Positions 17,981 through 24,200 of a stretch of DNA of 64,000 nt are shown here, piece by piece (position 1 is the stretch's first letter; each line of letters starts with the position of its first letter). Source of the DNA: CAIWHR01 sp963836265 (GTDB taxonomy: Bacteria > Pseudomonadota > Gammaproteobacteria > Burkholderiales > Casimicrobiaceae); contig CAWIIO010000006.1 in NCBI GenBank assembly GCA_963836265.1, forward strand, positions 806,001 to 870,000, read 5' to 3'. The translations under genes were made by a program, and so were the position numbers. The notes below the pieces were generated by a model, which saw nothing but the letters and a program-made list of their open reading frames with translations, had not been told where the DNA came from and did no database searches.

Positions 17981-18919
17981 ATGATTCCAGCGGTGTTACT
18001 GATGGGGCCCACGGCGTCGGGGAAGAGCGCGCTGGCGCTTGCGCTCGCCGATCGCTTTGCGGTCGAGATCGTCAGCGTCGACTCGGCGCAGGTCTATCGC
18101 GGGATGGACATCGGCACGGCGAAGCCCGATCGGGCGACGCGCGCGCGGATTGCGCATCACCTGATCGACATTCTCGACCCGGCGGAGGCCTCTTCGGCGG
18201 CGCGATTCCGTCGCGACGCGCTCGTTGCCATCGCCGCCATCCGCGCGCGCGGCCGCGTGCCGCTGCTCGTCGGCGGAACGATGCTCTACTTCAAGGCGCT
18301 CGTCGAGGGGCTGAGCGCGCTGCCGGCGGCCGATCCGGCGACGCGGGCCGCGATCGACGCGCGGGCGGCCGTCGAAGGGTGGCCGGCGCTCCATGCGGAG
18401 CTCGCGAAGGTCGACGCCGCGACCGCGATGCGCCTCGAGCCCACCGACGCGCAGCGGATCCAGCGGGCGCTCGAAGTGCACGCGCTGACCGGAACGCCGC
18501 TGTCCCGGCTGCAGGGCGCGCGCGAAGCCGGAGGCGCGCTCGGTCCGGTGCTTGCGACCGCGCTGCTCCCGTCCGATCGAGCGCGACTGCACGCGGCGAT
18601 CGCCGAGCGCTTCGATGCGATGCTCGAAGCCGGTCTCGTCGACGAATTGCGGCGCTTGCGGGCGCAATACGCGTTGACGCCCGACCTGCCGTCGATGCGC
18701 TGCGTCGGCTACCGGCAGGCATGGGAGTTTCTCGACGGGCGCATCGACGCAACGACGCTGCGGGCCAAGGGTGTTGCGGCTACGCGGCAGCTCGCGAAGC
18801 GCCAGCTGACCTGGCTTCGCGCGATGCCGGCGGCGGTCTTCGACCCGCATGCGGATGGATTCGCCGACGCCGTCGCGGCGCTGCTCGAGGCGAACGTCCC
18901 GGCGTCGGCGGCGGTATAA
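17981..18919 (+). CDS. miaA: tRNA dimethylallyltransferase
   Basis: A 312-residue enzyme that adds a dimethylallyl group to A37 of tRNAs reading UNN codons. The P-loop GPTASGKS (residues 8-15) and the conserved SVDSAQVYRGMDIGTAKP region are present. It follows mutL by 30 bases. The substrate DMAPP derives from the same pathway as the nearby dxs and ispA. Its stop codon overlaps a TATAAT box that may serve leuC. Confidence 0.95.
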   Translation: MIPAVLLMGPTASGKSALALALADRFAVEIVSVDSAQVYRGMDIGTAKPDRATRARIAHHLIDILDPAEASSAARFRRDALVAIAAIRARGRVPLLVGGTMLYFKALVEGLSALPAADPATRAAIDARAAVEGWPALHAELAKVDAATAMRLEPTDAQRIQRALEVHALTGTPLSRLQGAREAGGALGPVLATALLPSDRARLHAAIAERFDAMLEAGLVDELRRLRAQYALTPDLPSMRCVGYRQAWEFLDGRIDATTLRAKGVAATRQLAKRQLTWLRAMPAAVFDPHADGFADAVAALLEANVPASAAV

Positions 18920-18920
18920 T
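18915..18920 (+). promoter_or_regulatory. Perfect TATAAT box before leuC
   Basis: TATAAT is flanked symmetrically by GCGG and CCGC and overlaps the miaA stop codon, 49 bases before leuC. No matching -35 (TTGACA-like) is visible 17 bases upstream, so an activator may be required. It is the best candidate start of the leu operon transcript. Confidence 0.45.
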
Positions 18921-18968
18921 CCGCGATCTCACGCGATCCGGCGTCGTTCGCGCCGGCCCGCTGCGACG

Positions 18969-20378
18969 ATGCTCGCGCGCACCCTCTACGACAAGCTCTG
19001 GGACAGCCACGTGGTCCGCACCGAGGCGGACGGCACGGCGCTCCTCTACATCGATCGCCATCTCGTTCACGAAGTGACGAGCCCGCAGGCGTTCGAGGGG
19101 CTCGCGCTCGCCGGCCGCAAGCCGTGGCGGCCGAGCTCGATCGTCGCGACCGCCGACCACAACACGCCGACGCAGCACTGGGACCGCGGCATCGACGATC
19201 CGATCTCGAGGCTGCAGGTGGAAACGCTCGACGCCAACATCCGCGCCCACGGCGCCAAGGCCTACTTTCCGTTTCGCCACCAACGACAGGGCATCGTTCA
19301 TGTGATCGGCCCGGAGCACGGCGCGACGTTGCCGGGGATGACCGTCGTGTGCGGCGATTCGCATACGAGCACGCACGGCGCCTTCGCCGCGCTCGCGTTC
19401 GGGATCGGCACCTCCGAGGTCGAGCACGTGCTCGCGACGCAATGCCTTCTCACCAAGAAGGCACGATCGATGCTGGTGCGCGCCGATGGCCGGCTGCCGG
19501 CGGGCGTCACGGCAAAGGACCTCGCGCTCGCCGTGATCGGGAAGATCGGCACCGCCGGCGGCACCGGGCACGCGATCGAGTTCGGCGGCAGCGCGATCCG
19601 TGCGCTATCGATGGAAGCGCGGATGACGATCTGCAACATGGCGATCGAGGCGGGCGCGCGCGCCGGAATGATCGCCGTCGACGACGCGACCATCGAATAT
19701 CTGCGCGGCCGTCCGTTCGCGCCGACGGCCGAGCTCTGGGACCGCGCCGTTGCGCGTTGGCGGAAGCTCGATACCGATGAAGGTGCGACGTTCGATCGGG
19801 TCGTGACGATCGACGCGGCACAATTGAAGCCGCAGGTCACGTGGGGCACGTCGCCCGAGATGGTGGTCGCCATCGACGGTCGCGTGCCGGATCCGGACAA
19901 GGAAACGGATGCGACGCGGCGCGAAGGCATGGAGCGGGCATTGACGTACATGGGCCTCGCGCCGAACACGCCGATCGCCGACATCGCGATCGACAAGGTG
20001 TTCATCGGCTCGTGCACGAATTCGCGGATCGAGGACCTCCGTGCCGCGGCGGCGGTCGCGCGCGGACGGCGCGTGGCGGCCAGCGTGAAGCTCGCGCTGG
20101 TCGTTCCGGGATCGGGACTCGTCAAGGCGCAGGCGGAACGCGAAGGGCTCGATCGCGTGTTCCGCGACGCGGGCTTTGAATGGCGCGAGCCGGGCTGCTC
20201 GATGTGCCTCGCGATGAACGACGACCGCCTTTCGCCGGGCGAGCGCTGCGCGTCGACGTCCAACCGCAATTTCGAAGGCCGGCAGGGCGCGGGCGGTCGC
20301 ACGCACCTCGTGAGCCCCGCGATGGCGGCGGCCGCGGCGGTCGCCGGCCATTTCGTCGACGTGCGCCGGGTTTCGTAG
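18969..20378 (+). CDS. leuC: 3-isopropylmalate dehydratase large subunit
   Basis: A 469-residue aconitase-family subunit that, with LeuD, isomerises 2- to 3-isopropylmalate in leucine synthesis. Cluster-ligand cysteines appear in SCTNSR and in EPGCSMCLAMN, and the DHNTPT substrate motif is near residue 62. The ATG at 18969 gives the normal N-terminus MLARTLYDKLWDSH. It opens a leuC-entericidin-leuD-leuB cluster. Confidence 0.97.
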   Translation: MLARTLYDKLWDSHVVRTEADGTALLYIDRHLVHEVTSPQAFEGLALAGRKPWRPSSIVATADHNTPTQHWDRGIDDPISRLQVETLDANIRAHGAKAYFPFRHQRQGIVHVIGPEHGATLPGMTVVCGDSHTSTHGAFAALAFGIGTSEVEHVLATQCLLTKKARSMLVRADGRLPAGVTAKDLALAVIGKIGTAGGTGHAIEFGGSAIRALSMEARMTICNMAIEAGARAGMIAVDDATIEYLRGRPFAPTAELWDRAVARWRKLDTDEGATFDRVVTIDAAQLKPQVTWGTSPEMVVAIDGRVPDPDKETDATRREGMERALTYMGLAPNTPIADIAIDKVFIGSCTNSRIEDLRAAAAVARGRRVAASVKLALVVPGSGLVKAQAEREGLDRVFRDAGFEWREPGCSMCLAMNDDRLSPGERCASTSNRNFEGRQGAGGRTHLVSPAMAAAAAVAGHFVDVRRVS

Positions 20379-20414
20379 GCCGCGGGAGAATTTCGTAGCC
20401 ATCGGGAGAGAACG

Positions 20415-20564
20415 ATGCTGCAGAGGAAAATTGCCGCCTTGGTCGTGTTGGTGGGATTCGTCGCCGGTGCCGTCGGCTGCAACACGATCGAAGGAATGGG
20501 CAAGGACGTGAAGGCCGCGGGCGGCGCGGTCGAAAAGGCCGCCGAAAAGTCGAAGACCTACTGA
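20415..20564 (+). CDS. ecnB: Entericidin A/B family lipoprotein
   Basis: A 49-residue peptide with an 18-21-residue hydrophobic signal and a lipobox ending GAVGC (C22), so the mature form is a lipid-anchored, ~28-residue amphipathic helix (GMGKDVKAAGGAVEKAAEKSK). The layout NTIEGMGKDVKAAG matches entericidins, small toxins/antidotes linked to envelope stress in enterobacteria. GGGAGAG is a good ribosome site before the ATG. Its TGA overlaps the leuD ATG (ATGA-type TGATG), implying translational coupling. A similar gene between leuC and leuD occurs, as I recall, in other Betaproteobacteria. No second, antidote-like copy is adjacent. Confidence 0.85.
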   Translation: MLQRKIAALVVLVGFVAGAVGCNTIEGMGKDVKAAGGAVEKAAEKSKTY

Positions 20565-21202
20565 TGACCCCGTTCCGACTCCTGACCGGGCTCGTGGCGC
20601 CGCTCGATCGCGCGAACGTCGATACCGACGCGATCATTCCGAAGCAGTTTTTGAAGTCGATCAAGCGGTCGGGATTCGGCCCGAACCTCTTCGACGCTTG
20701 GCGCTATCTCGATCACGGCGAGCCGGGAATGGATCCGGCACGACGGCCGAAGAACCCCGACTTCGTGCTCAACGATCCACGCTACCAGGGCGCACAGATC
20801 CTGCTCGCGCGCCGCAATTTCGGCTGCGGCAGCTCGCGCGAGCACGCGCCGTGGGCGCTTGTCGATCACGGATTCCGCGCGCTGATCGCTCCTTCGTACG
20901 CCGACATCTTCTTCAACAACTGCTGCAAGAACGGCCTCTTGCCCGTCGTGCTGTCTGAAACCGAGGTCGACGCGCTGTTCGCCGCGGTCAAGGCGTTCCC
21001 CGGTTTCCGATTGACCGTGGATCTCGAGCGGCAGACCGTCATCGTGCCCGACGGGTCGCTTGCCTTCGGTTTCGAGATCGAGCCATTCCGCAAGCATTGC
21101 CTGCTCAATGGTCTCGACGACATCGGGCTCACGCTCGAGCACGCCGACGAAATCCGCGCCTTCGAGGCGAAGCGATTGACCGAGGAGCCATGGCTGGGGT
21201 GA
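20564..21202 (+). CDS. leuD: 3-isopropylmalate dehydratase small subunit
   Basis: A 212-residue swivel-domain partner of LeuC. The family segments DTDAIIPKQFLK and GCGSSREHAPWAL are clear. The ATG overlaps the entericidin stop by one base, so its translation is likely coupled to the small lipoprotein. The standard start motif MTPFRLLTGLVAPLDRANVDTD supports this ATG. Confidence 0.96.
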   Translation: MTPFRLLTGLVAPLDRANVDTDAIIPKQFLKSIKRSGFGPNLFDAWRYLDHGEPGMDPARRPKNPDFVLNDPRYQGAQILLARRNFGCGSSREHAPWALVDHGFRALIAPSYADIFFNNCCKNGLLPVVLSETEVDALFAAVKAFPGFRLTVDLERQTVIVPDGSLAFGFEIEPFRKHCLLNGLDDIGLTLEHADEIRAFEAKRLTEEPWLG

Positions 21203-21306
21203 AGCGAGCAGGAAAATCCTGACGCATGAAGGCCGCGAAGACACCCCGGAAACAGGCAAACCCCGGCGAAACGCCATCGTGGTTCCGGAGGCTGCGTGAC
21301 ATCCGG

Positions 21307-21329
21307 GGCCCCTGAGGTTCTCGGGGGCC
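21307..21329 (+). promoter_or_regulatory. Stem-loop in the leuD-leuB spacer
   Basis: GGCCCC pairs with GGGGCC across an 11-base loop, about 35 bases before the leuB ATG. The stop codon of a 29-codon open frame (21226-21315, with a GCAGGAAAA site) lies in the loop. There is no T run, so it is not a classical terminator. A leader or mRNA-processing role is possible but unproven. Confidence 0.35.
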
Positions 21330-21363
21330 GCCGTGTGCTCCCGTCGCTCAACGCCTTTCCGCC

Positions 21364-22440
21364 ATGAAAATCGCAATCCTTCCCGGCGACGGCATCGGCC
21401 CGGAGATCGTGCGCGAAGCAGTCAAGGTTCTGGACGTGCTCCGGCGCGATGGCCTCCCGGTCGAAACGGAATCGTCGCCGATCGGCGGGGCGGGCTATGA
21501 CGCGGCGAAGCATCCGCTGCCGGAGCCGACCCTCGCGCTCGCCCGTGCCGCGGACGCCGTGCTCCTCGGTGCGGTCGGCGGCCCGCAATACGACACGCTG
21601 CCGCGCGCGCTTCGTCCGGAGCAGGGGATTCTCGGGATTCGCAAGGCGCTCGCGCTGTTCGCGAACCTGCGTCCCGCGCTGCTCTATGCCGAGCTGGCCG
21701 CGGTCTCGACGCTCAAGCCCGACGTGGTCTCCGGCTTGGACCTGATGATCGTCCGCGAGCTGACCGGCGACATCTACTTCGGCGAGCCGCGCGGCCGCCG
21801 GAAGAATGCCGCGGGCGACGACGAGGGCTACGACACGATGCGCTACGGCGCGTCCGAGATCCGGCGCATCGCGCGGGTGGGCTTCGAGATCGCGCGCAAA
21901 CGCGGGAAGCGGCTCTGCTCGGTCGACAAGGCCAACGTGCTGGACACGAGCATCCTGTGGCGGGAAGTCGTGACCGCGACGGCCCGCGATTTTCCGGACG
22001 TCGCGCTGACGCACATGTACGTCGACAACGCGGCGATGCAGCTCGTGCGCAATCCGAAACAGTTCGATGTCATCGTCACCGGCAATCTCTTCGGCGACAT
22101 CCTCTCGGACGAGGCCTCGATGCTTGCCGGGTCGATCGGGATGCTCCCCTCGGCGTCGCTCGACGCGAGCGGCAAGGGCCTCTACGAGCCGATCCATGGC
22201 TCGGCGCCCGACATCGCCGGCCAGGACAAGGCGAATCCGCTCGCGACCATCCTGTCGCTTGCGATGATGTTCCGCTATACCTTCGGGCGCACCGATGTCG
22301 GCGATCGGATCGAGGGCGCCGTGCGCGCGGTGCTGCAGTCCGGAAATCGCAGTGGCGACATCGCGCTGCCGGGCGAGCCCGTGATCGGGACGCGCGCGAT
22401 GGGCGACGCCGTCGTTGCTGCGTTGCAACATTACCGTTGA
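21364..22440 (+). CDS. leuB: 3-isopropylmalate dehydrogenase
   Basis: A 358-residue NAD-dependent decarboxylating dehydrogenase, third step of leucine synthesis. GDGIGPEIV at the N-terminus, the ELTGDIYFGEPRG segment and the metal-binding DNAAMQLV and GNLFGDILSDEAS motifs are all intact. The 161-base spacer after leuD contains a stem-loop and a small open frame. Cytoplasmic homodimer. Confidence 0.97.
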   Translation: MKIAILPGDGIGPEIVREAVKVLDVLRRDGLPVETESSPIGGAGYDAAKHPLPEPTLALARAADAVLLGAVGGPQYDTLPRALRPEQGILGIRKALALFANLRPALLYAELAAVSTLKPDVVSGLDLMIVRELTGDIYFGEPRGRRKNAAGDDEGYDTMRYGASEIRRIARVGFEIARKRGKRLCSVDKANVLDTSILWREVVTATARDFPDVALTHMYVDNAAMQLVRNPKQFDVIVTGNLFGDILSDEASMLAGSIGMLPSASLDASGKGLYEPIHGSAPDIAGQDKANPLATILSLAMMFRYTFGRTDVGDRIEGAVRAVLQSGNRSGDIALPGEPVIGTRAMGDAVVAALQHYR

Positions 22441-22461
22441 TCCATGTTAGGATGTGACCTT

Positions 22462-22587
22462 ATGAGCGATTGTTCCGCCGGCTCGTTGGCCCTTATCCCG
22501 CCGTACGCATGCGCGGGAGACGCCGGTGCTCGCACGGTCGCCAAGCGCGGCCGCAGCCCGAAAATCACGACGATCAAGACGACCTGA
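22462..22587 (+). CDS. Possible 41-residue protein or leader peptide between leuB and asd
   Basis: A short open frame (ATG 22462, stop 22585-22587) begins 22 bases after leuB and ends 87 bases before asd. It encodes a peptide with a C-terminal basic/Thr segment (KRGRSPKITTIKTT). It resembles nothing I recognise. Its ribosome site is weak. Position just before a strong stem-loop (22606-22655) suggests a leader-peptide arrangement, but Lys/Thr codons are only modestly clustered near its end. It may equally be chance. Confidence 0.25.
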   Translation: MSDCSAGSLALIPPYACAGDAGARTVAKRGRSPKITTIKTT

Positions 22588-22605
22588 CCGGTCGCCTGGG
22601 TCCGC

Positions 22606-22655
22606 TGTCGCCTCCGCGAGCGGTCCCGGGGGCAGGCCGGGACGCGGAGGCGACA
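22606..22655 (+). promoter_or_regulatory. Strong stem-loop in the asd leader
   Basis: Arms TGTCGCCTCCGCG (22606-22618) and CGCGGAGGCGACA (22643-22655) are perfect 13-bp complements, and GTCCCGG/CCGGGAC inside adds seven more pairs. It ends 19 bases before the asd ATG and has no T run. It could be an attenuator-like or mRNA-stability structure. Confidence 0.55.
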
Positions 22656-22674
22656 CACGGGCGGGGTGGGCGCT

Positions 22675-23784
22675 ATGCGAGTCGGTTTCGTCGGTTGGCG
22701 CGGCATGGTCGGGTCGGTGCTCATGGAGCGCATGCGCGCCGAGCGCGATTTCGATCTCGTCGAACCCGAGTTCTTCTCGGCTTCGACCGTCGGCGGTAAG
22801 GGCCCGGAGATCGGCAAGGCGACGCCAGCCGTCAAGAGCGCGCACGACATAGAGGCGCTTGCATCCCTCGATGCCATCGTCAGCTGCCAGGGTGGCGACT
22901 ACACCAACGACATCGCAGGGAAGCTGCGGGCCGCGGGCTGGAAGGGCTACTGGATCGACGCCGCGTCCGCGCTGCGGATGGCCGACGATGCGGTGATCGT
23001 CCTCGACCCCGTCAACCGCAACGTAATCGACGCGGCGCTCGCGAAGGGCGTCAGGAACTATATCGGCGGCAACTGCACGGTAAGCCTGATGATGATGGCG
23101 CTCGCCGGCCTCTTCCAGCGCGACCTCATCGAGTGGATGACGTGCACGACGTATCAGGCTGCGTCCGGCGCGGGCGCACAGAACATGCGCGAGCTCTTGC
23201 AGCAAATGGGCGAGGCGCACCTCGCGGCCAAGAGCCTCCTCGACGACCCGCAGTCGGCGATTCTCGACATCGACCGCGAAGTAGCCGGCATTTTGCGGGA
23301 CGAGCGTTTTCCGACCGAGCATTTCGAGGTGCCGCTGGCCGGCAGTTTGATACCGTGGATCGACAGGGACTTGGGCGACGGGGTGAGCCGCGAGGAATGG
23401 AAGGGCGGTGCCGAAACGAACAAGATCCTCGGGCGCGAGCGTGCGCCGATCCCGGTCGACTCGATTTGCGTGCGCATCGGCGCGATGCGCTGTCATTCGC
23501 AGGCGGTGACGATCAAGCTGCGACGCGACGTTCCGTTGCGCGAAATCGAGCAGATGCTGGCGAGCGCCAACGACTGGGTTCGCGTCGTTCCGAACACGCG
23601 CGAAGAGAGCATCGCGCGGCTCACTCCCGCGGCCGTCACCGGCACGCTGGAAGTGCCGATCGGCCGCCTGCGCAAACTCGCGATGGGCGCCGAATATCTC
23701 GGCGCGTTCACCGTCGGCGACCAGCTTCTCTGGGGGGCGGCCGAACCTTTGCGGCGAATGGTTCGCATCTTGCTTGAACCCTGA
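22675..23784 (+). CDS. asd: Aspartate-semialdehyde dehydrogenase
   Basis: A 369-residue NADPH enzyme reducing aspartyl phosphate to the semialdehyde, the branch point for lysine, threonine, methionine and diaminopimelate. The nucleotide motif GWRGMVGSV is at the N-terminus and the catalytic cysteine C134 lies in GGNCTVSLMM. The ATG at 22675 is used; a GTG three codons earlier is less likely. The asd gene following leuB and preceding fimV is the usual betaproteobacterial order. Confidence 0.96.
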   Translation: MRVGFVGWRGMVGSVLMERMRAERDFDLVEPEFFSASTVGGKGPEIGKATPAVKSAHDIEALASLDAIVSCQGGDYTNDIAGKLRAAGWKGYWIDAASALRMADDAVIVLDPVNRNVIDAALAKGVRNYIGGNCTVSLMMMALAGLFQRDLIEWMTCTTYQAASGAGAQNMRELLQQMGEAHLAAKSLLDDPQSAILDIDREVAGILRDERFPTEHFEVPLAGSLIPWIDRDLGDGVSREEWKGGAETNKILGRERAPIPVDSICVRIGAMRCHSQAVTIKLRRDVPLREIEQMLASANDWVRVVPNTREESIARLTPAAVTGTLEVPIGRLRKLAMGAEYLGAFTVGDQLLWGAAEPLRRMVRILLEP

Positions 23785-24030
23785 CGACCACCGGCCAAGC
23801 CTCGACGACCGGCACCCATGACACCCGTGACGTCCCTGCTGTTTTGGCCGGCTTCGGCAGGCGCGTGCGGGGCGCGCGACGTTTGAGCATGTTTTATGCA
23901 TGGTTGGGCCGCGGCGTCGGGGCCCGCATCTCGTGCGGGGAGCCGCTGCGGCGCGATTGCAACAGGGCTCGGCCCGCGCATGGACCGTCGCCTGTGGGGG
24001 CCGGGCGGCACAATATCTTGTAGTGTGGCC

Positions 24031-24056
24031 GATTGCACCCGCTAGCGGTTGCGATC
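24031..24056. promoter_or_regulatory. 26-bp near-palindrome upstream of fimV
   Basis: The sequence GATTGCACCCGCTAGCGG... is symmetric at 22 of 26 positions around the perfect decamer CCGCTAGCGG. There is no loop, which favours a dimeric protein-binding site over a terminator. It lies about 145 bases before the fimV ATG. Confidence 0.4.
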
Positions 24057-24130
24057 AGGGCTAGGATGGCGGCATCAAGTGGCTGGCGGACAAGAGACGA
24101 GCATTGGAGAAAAAGCGAGCTAATACTGAG

Positions 24131-24151
24131 GTTTAGCTTGCACGGCTAAAC
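24131..24151 (+). promoter_or_regulatory. Perfect 7-bp inverted repeat in the fimV leader
   Basis: GTTTAGC and GCTAAAC are separated by TTGCACG, 50 bases before the fimV start. It may be a small mRNA hairpin or an operator; nothing further can be said. Confidence 0.35.
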
Positions 24152-24200
24152 CCATGATGTTATGTTTGGTTGCAGAATCCGAAATCTCGGAGGGGCTGGG

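Larger units (their letters stand above)
23785..24200. other. 416-bp intergenic region between asd and fimV
   Basis: No gene seen. It holds two symmetric elements that could be operators or leader hairpins: a 26-bp near-palindrome at 24031-24056 (22 of 26 positions symmetric, perfect centre CCGCTAGCGG) and a perfect GTTTAGC-7-GCTAAAC repeat at 24131-24151. No clear asd terminator was found. The region just before fimV is AT-richer than average. Confidence 0.6.
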
